DNA from: Siphonodentalium dalli
Taxonomy: Eukaryota > Mollusca > Scaphopoda > Gadilida > Siphonodentaliidae
Assembly: GCA_032622095.1 (NCBI GenBank)
Contig: CP136064.1
Location: forward strand, 114,874,004-114,938,003
Length of the DNA stretch: 64,000 nucleotides
Direction of reading: 5' to 3'
Shown here: piece after piece, positions 14,901-20,754 of the stretch
How positions within the stretch are numbered: the first letter of the stretch is position 1
How the letters are laid out: each line of letters starts with the position of its first letter
Notes under the pieces: model-generated
What the model was told of the DNA's origin: nothing
Database searches by the model: none
Seen by the model: the letters and a program-made list of their open reading frames with translations, nothing else
Position numbers and translations under genes: made by a program

Positions 14901-17425
14901 CGAAAATAAAAACCGCGATTTTTGGAAATTAAAACCGCGGTTAACGATATAATCGCGGTTTTTTAAAACATCAGATACTAGTAACTTAAACAGTTTCTCA
15001 CTGTTCGCTAGAATCACATCATTGTCATTAATTTTGACAAGTTGACGTCAATAGTAACATACACAACCTTTCAACCAGTGACAACCTCATGCTCGATCGA
15101 TATTCGGAATGAAAAGTAAATTCACCGGTTAAATTCCGCTATTCGGACAATTTCTTTCCGGTGACTTGACAAATTCTGGTATATACCGATAATTAATAAA
15201 ACCATTATCTAGTCTATGCCAAAACTAAAAGTGTTCTATACTATATAGTATCCTTTTCTAACTCGGTATATTCAACTATGTTGAGCAAATGCATATGTTG
15301 TTTCCGATGACACTTGCGTCGCTTGACAAATGGAATATGGTTTACCGTCAAGACAAATTTTAGCGAAGTCCACACACACGTAGTACATAACTTTTGGAAT
15401 TCTGCCAAGCAAGGACACCATGTATTTTGGGCGGGTTTGAAGCCCTAATTCTATAATATTGGTTTTAACCAATCGCCGTGAGTGGTTTCTTCTAGACGAG
15501 AAGGGGGCGGTATCTTCGCTCATTTACTATTTTGATTGACGGTGCATGTGCATCATTGTACTGAAGGAAGAGGCGTGGCAAAACTGACATTCATATTGAT
15601 CTATCACCCGATCAGTCGTCAATTCATTTGGTGAATTCTCTTGTAATAAAACGTATGCAGGGAAGTCGGAGGGTTTGTGTAATATTGTGAGCGAAAGGGG
15701 GACGTATTCGGGGTTTTCATATCCCCCTAATTTCGTTAGTCATCCTAAACGTTGTTTACTATGATTATTGAATATTGAAAAAGTCAGGACACGGGGATTT
15801 AGTTGGAAATTAAAACTTAAATAACTCGATTTAGGCTTGAGTTAAACTATTTGTTTGTATACGCTTATGATGGTCTGGCACCCTCTAATTGCCTACGATA
15901 TTACGATTATTTTAGTTTAGACGATATTACTGACGATATTGAAATATTAACCGGGTATTGACGATTAATCGGGAAACCGCCCAGCACTATACATAATTTA
16001 CAATTATAAAAGGACATGTACCTCACAAGTTATGGTGATAAAATTGGTGTGTTTTCTTTGTAATATGATGAAGCATAATTAGATTTTGTTCACATTAGTC
16101 ATTTTTATTAATAAAAACCGAAACCGAGACTCAACTCTTTTTCCACAACCGAAACCGAGGCAAATTTTCACAACCGCCCATCTCTACCGTCGTCTTTGTA
16201 AATTTCTAGCTCGGTAACGGTGCGGCTCGTTTGAAACGAGTGTTGTTTTTGATTATGAGAGAATTGGGAATACTGATACTTTTGCGCGTTTGCTTGATTA
16301 GCGAAAAAAGTTTGTATTCACAGTGCGTGACATAATTAGTAGTGAACAATTAGTCATGAGCGATAAGCGTTAAGGCAGTGGCCAATATGAGCTGTGTTAT
16401 GAGCTGTGATCAGTAACACGGTGATAGTGGAGTATCATTCTAGCCTTAGCCTTCGCCGGACTTAGATCGTAAACTTATACTCACAGAGATGATAGATAAT
16501 TCAAATTCAGTGTACATTATATATATGTGTAAACGAATAGATTATGTTATAACATGCAATATACGAAAGTTACACGGCTATCGACTCTGCATGTTAACTT
16601 GTTAAGTCATAACATTATGTATTTATACTCATTGCATAGGATATTATTTGTACAGATGAATTTCCGAACATTTGAGCTGCGGCTTTGATTGGGTTTCGGA
16701 AAACAGGTTTCCTCCTATATAAAAGGAGGTTTTTCCTGACCGTCGTCGCAGACCAGGTAGATTGTAAAATTGTACGACATGTGCCCACTGGTATGCAGTT
16801 TTCATGTTTCCAATAAACGCCAGTCCGGTAACGGTGCGGCTCGTTTGCAACGAGTGTTGTTTTTGATTATGAGAGAATTGGGAATACTATATATGTATTG
16901 TTGGGGAAACATCGCGGTTTGGTTATGTCTTGTGTCATATTCTTCATTTCTGAACTTGAAGCAACCTCTCCTATTACATGCATCACAGAAATTTCGATGG
17001 GATTTCTTTATCCCGTAGATTTTCGACTAAACTGTAGTGTAGTGTAGTAAACAGACAGGAGACAAAAATCTCTAATTAGCAGCCCCGTAAATATCGATTG
17101 TGAATATGTGGGCACATCTGAGAATTCAAGAACTTGAATAAGTAAGAAGTGTTGTTGGAATGTGAAGACCACTCCTGGGCACTGGCAGTTGCCGGTTGGT
17201 TGAAACTTGAAAGAGAAAATATTTCGCCATTTTTCGATAACACAATACTATTGAACATTATTTTGTCCGTACAGAGCTAGTCCACATACCGTAATTTAGC
17301 TGTAGAAACGAGTGGTAGACTACACAGGTTACTACCATAACCAACGCAACAAGCTTAGCATTTTCGATGTTTAAATAGTAAGAAATTTCGTGAGCAGAAG
17401 AATTTGTTGTGGCCTTGTCGGCCAT
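176..17425 (-). CDS. CASD1: Sialic acid O-acetyltransferase CASD1, 5' nine exons (gene runs off the left edge)
   Basis: CASD1 is the Golgi enzyme that moves acetyl from acetyl-CoA to the 9-hydroxyl of (CMP-)sialic acid. Nine exons joined by GT-AG introns give 977 nt with consistent phases, or 325 residues plus two bases. The order is: short cytosolic tail; signal anchor at about residues 24-40 (AKLVALVMVVTCVVYHSF); the block CEWLLSDGRFPGYNSWQPYG; catalytic FLGDSRIRQL with Ser102 as the presumed nucleophile; TGSASWPIK; LQDPVMEDNL; DGLH, with Asp273 and His276 completing the SGNH triad; and the start of the first helix of the polytopic part (LQIITGAFFIVW). All of these align with remembered vertebrate CASD1 in order. 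Intron 1 is 10.7 kb and full of transposons; the other introns are 0.4-1.9 kb. No break is seen in the coding exons. The remaining membrane domain lies beyond position 1. Confidence 0.93.
756..861 (-). CDS. CASD1: CASD1 exon 8 (DGLH block)
   Basis: The acceptor is TTCTACAG|G and the donor ATG|GTTTGT; 106 nt. It encodes EDSAVKIWRSSRLVGQGFKK and then EIQDGLHIPKNAIDM. DGLH supplies the Asp and His of the catalytic triad. Confidence 0.92.
1390..1700. other. CASD1 intron 7 sequence, nothing recognised
   Basis: AT-rich intron DNA between exons 8 and 7 (862-1704). No coding match, hairpin or repeat was seen in it. Confidence 0.5.
1705..1795 (-). CDS. CASD1: CASD1 exon 7
   Basis: The acceptor is TTTCAG|AT and the donor ACTTT|GTGAGT; 91 nt. 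Joined to exon 6 it reads LQDPVMEDNL, then RSMITNDQIDDYNKVALQT, a close match to the family's QDPVYED...MITNEKIDAYN. Confidence 0.93.
2239..2310 (-). CDS. CASD1: CASD1 exon 6
   Basis: The acceptor is TTTTTCAG|TG and the donor CAAG|GTAACA; 72 nt. It encodes NLTMIKPNFDKLK and then TTTKILWMLQ, the strand that leads into the QDP motif. Confidence 0.9.
2311..4325. other. CASD1 intron 5, no gene recognised
   Basis: Two-kilobase intron with short open frames on both strands, for example around 2898-3113 and 3364-3705. None resembles a known family or has plausible splice sites joined to a partner. Treated as non-coding. Confidence 0.5.
4326..4377 (-). CDS. CASD1: CASD1 exon 5 (52-nt micro-exon)
   Basis: The acceptor is TTTCAG|TGG and the donor AAAG|GTGAGC. 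It encodes WPIKVFNGSKDALKNFK, which continues GSAS from exon 4 and aligns with WSIKIHNGSSEALSQYK of vertebrate CASD1. Confidence 0.9.
4909..5019 (-). CDS. CASD1: CASD1 exon 4
   Basis: The acceptor is TTTGCAG|GAC and the donor TCT|GTGAGT; 37 whole codons. It encodes DFIWSPMVNTSMYYAYK and ends RPTLIVTGSAS, matching the family segment with VDFLWHPEVN and the A/G-rich turn. Confidence 0.93.
5244..5459. mobile_element. TTAA-flanked palindromic MITE, family 1 (copy a)
   Basis: It begins TTAACCCTTCCATGACTGGA and ends CCTGTCATGAAATGGTTAA, so the ends are imperfect inverted repeats bounded by TTAA. An inner imperfect hairpin (5302-5364: ATTCTCTTATATATGC against its complement) is shared with copies at 29657, 43665 and 53051. 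TTAA target duplications are known for piggyBac and Kolobok elements. There is no coding content, so it is non-autonomous. It lies in CASD1 intron 3. Confidence 0.72.
5651..5837 (-). CDS. CASD1: CASD1 exon 3 (catalytic GDS block)
   Basis: The acceptor is TTTTCAG|A and the donor GTT|GTAAGT; 187 nt. It carries THITFLGDSRIRQLFFEFVN, in which the GDS serine is the SGNH nucleophile, and then KAHEDIHFRDDLINAKV. Confidence 0.95.
6516..6612 (-). CDS. CASD1: CASD1 exon 2
   Basis: The acceptor is TTTCCAG|GA and the donor AAAAC|GTATGT. It encodes NDTCEWLLSDGRFPGYNSWQ followed by PYGCMIHKYSK, the conserved cysteine-containing block in front of the catalytic serine in the CASD1 family. Confidence 0.93.
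6720..7102. mobile_element. Hairpin MITE, family 2 (full copy)
   Basis: The termini are AGTGTGTCTGTCATTTGCAG and the complement ending TATGACAGACACACT. Inside each end is a strong palindrome made from AGAATGAGGTCCCCAGAGGG and its complement (6738-6824 and 6991-7078). Related copies lie at 61629-62003 and 63206-63306. No clear target duplication was found. It sits in CASD1 intron 1, just upstream of exon 2. Confidence 0.7.
7103..8240. other. CASD1 intron 1 segment, nothing recognised
   Basis: AT-rich sequence with no protein similarity or repeat structure I can support. Confidence 0.45.
8290..9260. repeat. Repeat block with 37-nt poly-G tract and internal duplication
   Basis: The phrase 'aataaacatacaggg' occurs at 8297, 8315 and 9150. 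A segment of about 50 bp (8811-8860, TCGGATG-TTTGATTGGTTCA) is repeated at 8967-9020. The two copies flank an uninterrupted run of 37 G (8930-8966). A short ACTAGT/AGTACT microsatellite lies at 8388-8480. The nature of the block is unknown. Confidence 0.55.
9358..9571 (+). repeat. YR retrotransposon split repeat A1 (left terminus)
   Basis: It begins GATACTTTTGCGC and ends CGTAAACTTAT. It is near-identical to A2 at 16275-16478, apart from a few substitutions and 10 extra bases (GACTTTCACG, near 9501). It ends 48 bp before the gag start codon. Confidence 0.9.
9620..10329 (+). pseudogene. gag-like ORF of the YR retrotransposon, frameshifted
   Basis: Frame 1 (9620-9946, 108 aa) contains a helical N-terminal part and FKRKSNEDQY. 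It stops, and frame 2 (9943-10329) carries on with AREKITEGINILNFRNKC, a basic stretch, and a CCHC-like knuckle near the C-terminus reading CHNGLQYGHWFREC. The second knuckle cysteine is lost. This layout of coiled/helical start, basic segment and one zinc knuckle matches Gag of DIRS/Ngaro elements, which coats the RNA genome. One frameshift lies near 9945. Confidence 0.75.
10500..12617 (+). pseudogene. Reverse transcriptase-RNase H of the YR retrotransposon, multiply frameshifted
   Basis: The region starts in one frame with HHWKLITENQHVLEVIENGY, then shifts at about 10714 to KVVNPLSVAYNRSGKPRMVL. Catalytic RT motifs follow: YDHDDAYHHI, FKVLPFGLATSGFIFSK and FLDDGVGG (the DD pair; DIRS-order elements use F/YLDDG). 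A second shift near 11175 leads to LSERKCEW and IIWLGLNL. RNase H motifs are SDASAIGYGG (about 11593) and SSTWRELEAV (about 12133), separated by a 69-bp minisatellite. A further shift near 12200 leads to WIPRNENKEADTLSR. At least four frame breaks make it non-functional. Confidence 0.85.
11655..12050 (+). repeat. 69-bp coding minisatellite inside the RNase H domain, about six units
   Basis: The anchor GATGGTGTGATATCTG recurs at 11678, 11747, 11816, 11885, 11953 and (diverged) 12022, giving spacings of 69, 69, 69, 68 and 69 bp. Since 69 is 23 codons, the frame is kept through the first four units, each reading like PSDGVISGSVLNGSKNI. The 68-bp spacing causes the frameshift that ends the ORF at 11911. 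Confidence 0.92.
12827..13828 (+). pseudogene. Tyrosine recombinase of the YR retrotransposon, frameshifted
   Basis: The first part (12827-13369, 180 aa) holds the core-binding domain and the first catalytic box, SFSGFLRF (Arg). The frame then breaks at 13369-13376 and continues with LNIRGSKTDRYRQGD, containing the conserved lysine. After another break, 13637-13828 carries HSLRAGGATAAA (His and Arg) and RWASESSKDRYVEDN (nucleophilic Tyr). The R-K-HxxR-Y set of DIRS/Ngaro recombinases is thus all visible, but over three frames. In live elements the enzyme inserts the circular cDNA. Confidence 0.88.
14097..14207 (+). pseudogene. BED zinc-finger N-terminus of a hAT transposase (36-aa remnant)
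   Basis: From ATG the frame reads MAEHDEQTSPVWKYFSKKDK and then KSKCAACNICRKEFAW, stop. VWKYF followed by KC-x2-C is the start of the BED DNA-binding finger that hAT transposases use to bind their ends. The two histidines and the whole catalytic domain are gone. Confidence 0.75.
14882..15989. mobile_element. Second hAT-type element nested inside the first
   Basis: The ends are TAGGGCTGGACGAT and the complement of TAGTGCTGGGCGGT. A perfect 8-bp target duplication TACATAAT lies at 14874-14881 and 15990-15997. The length is 1108 bp. There is one minus-strand ATG-started frame of 83 codons (15272-15523) that I do not recognise. No transposase is seen, so it is non-autonomous. Confidence 0.88.
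16212..16274 (+). repeat. YR retrotransposon split repeat B1
   Basis: It begins CGGTAACGGTGCGGCTCG and ends GGGAATACT. It differs from B2 (16826-16888) at one base (TTTGAAACGAG against TTTGCAACGAG) and abuts A2 directly. Confidence 0.9.
16275..16478 (+). repeat. YR retrotransposon split repeat A2
   Basis: It repeats the left terminus A1, beginning GATACTTTTGCGCG and ending AAACTTAT, with a 10-bp deletion relative to A1. The B1-A2 junction reads GGGAATACT|GATACTTTTG. Confidence 0.9.
16826..16888 (+). repeat. YR retrotransposon split repeat B2 (right terminus)
   Basis: Second copy of B1. It marks the right end of the element, followed by ATATATGTATTG of the host intron. The 347 bp between A2 and B2 holds no recognised gene. 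Confidence 0.88.
17290..17425 (-). CDS. CASD1: CASD1 exon 1 (start codon, signal anchor)
   Basis: The ATG (17425-17423) follows ACCGAAA. It encodes MADKATTNSSAHEISYYLN, then a hydrophobic anchor, ending in LNYG. The donor is G|GTATGT. The phase-1 end joins exactly to the GA that opens exon 2, making Gly before NDTCEWLL. This exon is too short to stand out as an ORF. It was found by searching for the anchor that CASD1 proteins carry before the CEWLL block. The match to the vertebrate exon-1 layout and the phase agreement make it convincing. Confidence 0.88.
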
Positions 17426-17668
17426 TTTCGGTATGGGTTACAAAAGAGCGTACTTGATTAATAGCGTACCGTTACTGCCACTGAATTACGTATCGATCGA
17501 TCGGTGTTATTGTAAGCAACAAAACTCAGACGTCCATAATTTGAACATGTTGAAGATTCAAAGCTTATAGCAGAGGTCACGTGTAACACGCTAATACATA
17601 TGGCATGGGGCAAATAACACGATGACCCCGACGCGGAACGCGTTAATTACGGGGGGTGGGGGGGATGT
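17426..17668. other. CASD1 5' flank (presumed promoter region, no motif assigned)
   Basis: This is the stretch between the CASD1 start codon and the left end of the MULE-like element. There is no TATA box at a sensible distance and no recognisable core-promoter element. It ends in a G-rich run (17651-17665). A mobile element therefore begins within about 250 bp of the coding start, so the promoter is either compact or overlaps transposon DNA. Confidence 0.4.
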
Positions 17669-17938
17669 CAGCTAACTGGGACCTTGGCTAACTGGGACCT
17701 TGGGCTAACTGGGACCTTGGCTAACTGGGACCATGACCAACTGGGACCTTGGCTAACTGGGACCTTGGTTATATTTATTACATATATTAGTAGAATAGAA
17801 CATTGATAATAGAATATTGTTTGTTTTATTTATGTTATTGCTTCAAAAATGTTTTAGATTTGTTTCAACCTGACTTAATAAAAAAAAAATATATATATAT
17901 ATATTGTCAATCTATAAAACTGAAGGTCACTATTTTAA

Positions 17939-18006
17939 TTTCTTATTTGTATCTTATTTGTATCTTATTTGTATCTTATTTGTATCTTATTTGTATCTTA
18001 TATATT
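17939..18006. repeat. 11-bp minisatellite (TCTTATTTGTA)n
   Basis: About six tandem copies of TCTTATTTGTA, nearly perfect, inside the MULE-like element. An (AT)n run at 17890-17903 precedes it. Confidence 0.9.
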
Positions 18007-18309
18007 TCTATGAATATTTATTGTTAATAAAGTCAATAAAGTGATGGTTATTATGGGCATTCACAGTTAAGATGCAATAAAGTGATTGTTACTCATGGCA
18101 TTCACAGTGAAGGTGTGAGTTTGTTTTGAAAGCGATTGTTGTTTTAATCAGTTGGTCCATATGATCTTGTGATCTAATCATTGTCAGCTTACTTGTGTTC
18201 ACTTGTAACCACTGACCAGTCATCAGCATGCAGTGAGTGTATTTAACAGTAAAGACAACATGGACAGCTATATAGAGGCCAATTTACTGTCAGACGGCAT
18301 ATCAGCACA

Positions 18310-18522
18310 ATGTCTTCTGAACCTGATGTAACGTGTATTTCGTGTGGCGATGTGGTTAGACCAAGACAAGAGGCCTTGAATTGTGATGGCTGCTCCCGAT
18401 GGCAGCATCACAAATGTAAGACTGGCATCACCAGAGATGTCTATCGACATGCGGTCCTTGACAGCCTGGACATTCAGTGGTCCTGTCAGCAGTGCATGTG
18501 CCAGACAACAGGTATGTACTAA
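18310..18522 (+). CDS. PHD-finger protein fragment of the MULE-like element (first coding exon)
   Basis: From ATG it reads MSSEPDVTCISCGDVV, then a Cys/His series: C-x2-C, CDGC, W-x-H-x3-C, and WSCQQC at the end. The spacing C-x2-C ... C-x2-C ... H-x3-C ... C-x2-C fits a PHD finger, a module that binds histone tails. A good donor (ACAACAG|GTATGT) ends the exon at 18511. An acceptor TTTCTTGCAG lies at 18749, and a downstream frame near 18830-18965 reads SIDVFHVANSLDDSLGYPFD. Joining the two exons directly puts a stop soon after, so the gene is probably decayed. Confidence 0.6.
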   Translation: MSSEPDVTCISCGDVVRPRQEALNCDGCSRWQHHKCKTGITRDVYRHAVLDSLDIQWSCQQCMCQTTGMY

Positions 18523-18929
18523 TTATGTCATGTCTTAAATAAAAAAATTATACTTTAGATCTTAATAAAAAAAAATAATAAAAAAATAATGTTGAATTTA
18601 AATGGTCCTGTCAGCAGTGTGCTAATTATGTCATGTCTTAAATAAAAAAAATTAATACTTTAGATCTTAATAAAAAAAAAAAATTAATAATAATGTTGAA
18701 TTTAAATGGTATGTTCTTATTGACTGTATGTTCTTATCTTTCTTGCAGAATGCTACTAGTCAACAACCAGAGATAAGTTCTATTCAACATACTCATGGGG
18801 ATATCAGCTAACATCCTCACAGAGAACCCTTGGAGAGCACACGACAATCTATTGATGTTTTCCATGTTGCTAACAGTCTCGACGACAGCCTTGGATACCC
18901 ATTTGACGTGACGAGGGACGTTAGATACC

Positions 18930-20754
18930 GAGAACCTGTTAACATTTCATTTGTTTTTAACTTTCTCATGACTTAATAAAAAGATTTTAATGAAATGATT
19001 AATAATATATCTGAAGGTCCCAGTTAGCCAAGGTCCCAGTTAGCCTGACTTGAGGTCCCAGTTAGCCAAGGTCCCAGTTAGCTGGATACCGGGGGGGGGC
19101 ACATAGTATATGATGTGTCCCCCCACCCTCTCGGAGCTGGGCTGGGCCCGCGCGGGTCCATGGGATGTTGGCTACCTCCCCCGGAAAAAAATAGGACAAA
19201 ACGCAACCTCAAAGTAACCTTCTGGTGCCCTTTCCGCCTATGTCAACATTGTTTTCCATGCACCATGATGGCATCGTAATTTTCATAGCTTTGACCATAT
19301 TTTCGAGTGTTAACCAGGGAACTGTCAGCTCATTTATTCTTAGGCTATTCACAGCCTGGGTGCCATTGGTCGATCGGGACAAACTTTGCGCACATGTGTA
19401 TATATAGGGTTGAACTTTTCCCCGCGACAATAACAACTGCAACACACAATATATAAGGTAACACCTGAAAGTGCTAGGCCAAAATAGATATACTGCTGAC
19501 ATGTCCATTAATTGCTGTCGGCCTATACATATATGCGAAGTCTGAAGGGTGTTGAGTCAATTCGGTGTATAACTGAAGGGCGCTGTACATAACTTGTAGA
19601 TGGGTGCATCACGCGTGTATATTGCATCATTTTGATTACCGTACATCCATATATGAATATTGACATTGGTAGATAACCACAGTCTGAGTAATGGCCTCTA
19701 AGTGTGGAAAAATAGCTGAAATGATAGCATTGCATGACTGTGCTTCTTATAGCTGTGATAATAAGATTACCGCGCGGTCCATTAGCAAACCTTTCAGCTT
19801 AATATGCCTTCTTCTGTGCAATATATATGACTCAATTTGCATTTGTTGCACAGAAGGCCTATATATGCTGAACACTTTGCCAATTATCGTTACTATTCCC
19901 ATTACATGGATAATCCCGTCCCCTGCCTTGGGCAATCATGAATGCTGACGGATATATATGGGATTATCGGCCAATACCGGTATACCGTACCAATTTTATT
20001 TGGTTATAATTATGTTACAGGAAACACAGCTACATTTTTGTGGCCGTGTAAACGATATTTAAAAAAGTAAATTTATGCCATTCTTTTCCTCATGTTTGTC
20101 TCATTTTGGATGCATATATACCCAATGAACGTTGATTGATAGATAAGTAGAGTCGATGTATATTTGTATATGATAGTGCATATATGCAAATGCATAAAAC
20201 GATTGGATATAAAATTTAATCATGAAAGAATTTACCACATGCATGGTATATGGTTTACAAATTAAGATACAACTGTAGGCCTATGTGTTTTTAGCCCTAA
20301 CATCAGTTATACAACCCAAATACATCGAAACGACTTTCACTCCCGGAAAAAAATTATTGTCCCCCGAAAAAAAAAATTAGGGGGACTATTAAAATAGCCG
20401 GTGTCCGTCCGTGCGTGCGTGCGGAAATGGTTTCCGGATGATAACTTTAGTTTCGGTTATTAGATCAAAAGCAAATTTCATAGGTGAGTTTATCAGACCA
20501 AAATACAGGTCAAGTTCGAATATGGGTTTGCTCCGCCCATTTTTGCGAGAGTTATGGCCCTTTTTTTTTTTACTTAGAATCTTGTAATTTTCTTGTTTCC
20601 GGATGATAACTTCAGTTTGTGTGATCTTATCTAAACCAAATTTGGTATGTGAGTTTATCACCCCTATATACATTTCAAGTTCGAATATGGGTTTGCTCCG
20701 CCCATTTTTGCGAGAGTTGTGGCCCTTTTTCTACTTAGAATCCTGTCAATTTCT
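18930..20754. repeat. Tandem duplication, copy 1 (1.83 kb)
   Basis: It starts GAGAACCTGTTAACATTTC and ends CCTGTCAATTTCT. It matches 20755-22595 almost base for base; differences seen include a CTGTTAAC expansion at 20761-20776, a variable G/C run and a TATATA slip. It contains the right MULE terminus and, near its end, degenerate units of about 130 bp of the 'gagttatggccctttt' bivalve repeat. No gene is recognised; open frames in it are identical between copies only because the DNA is. Confidence 0.9.

Larger units (their letters stand above)
13978..16186 (+). mobile_element. hAT-superfamily DNA transposon, internally deleted, inserted in the YR element
   Basis: The terminal inverted repeat is TAGAGATGGGCGGTT and its complement AACCGCCCATCTCTA. 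It is flanked by a perfect 8-bp target duplication CCGTCGTC (13970-13977 and 16187-16194), the hAT hallmark. The length is 2209 bp, of which 1108 bp is a younger nested insertion. The only coding remnant is a BED-finger start. It is non-autonomous because no RNase-H-like transposase core is present. Confidence 0.93.
9358..16888 (+). mobile_element. Ngaro/PAT-type tyrosine-recombinase retrotransposon (decayed, with nested insertions)
   Basis: The order is gag, reverse transcriptase, RNase H, tyrosine recombinase, flanked by split direct repeats: A1 9358-9571, B1 16212-16274, A2 16275-16478, B2 16826-16888. B1 and A2 abut with no gap, as in the circle-junction copy kept by Ngaro and PAT elements; DIRS-1 proper has inverted termini instead. 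Without the hAT insert the element is about 5.3 kb, a normal length for the group. No target duplication is seen, as expected for YR integration. All three coding regions carry frameshifts, so it is inactive. It lies antisense to CASD1 in intron 1. Confidence 0.9.
17669..19084 (+). mobile_element. MULE-like element with 16-bp-repeat terminal inverted repeats and a PHD finger
   Basis: The left terminus (17669-17768) is six tandem copies of a 16-bp unit GCTAACTGGGACCTTG. The right terminus (19014-19084) is four copies in inverse orientation, and both ends finish in CAGCTAACTGGGACC or its complement. Between them lies a spliced reading frame starting with a PHD-like finger. In bivalves such PHD fingers precede FLYWCH and MULE transposase domains (recalled, not searched). 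The transposase core is absent here, so it is non-autonomous. No clear target duplication was found. Confidence 0.68.

Noticed and set aside
15272-15523. 83-codon ATG-started frame inside the inner hAT element
   Set aside because: Not recognised and without transposase motifs. It could be captured DNA but is not supported as a gene.
16888-17290. Search for a target-site duplication around the YR retrotransposon
   Set aside because: None was found, which fits tyrosine-recombinase integration.
17880-17905. TATA-like (AT)n run as a promoter for the PHD frame
   Set aside because: It is simple AT repeat DNA next to a minisatellite, with no spacing or initiator evidence.
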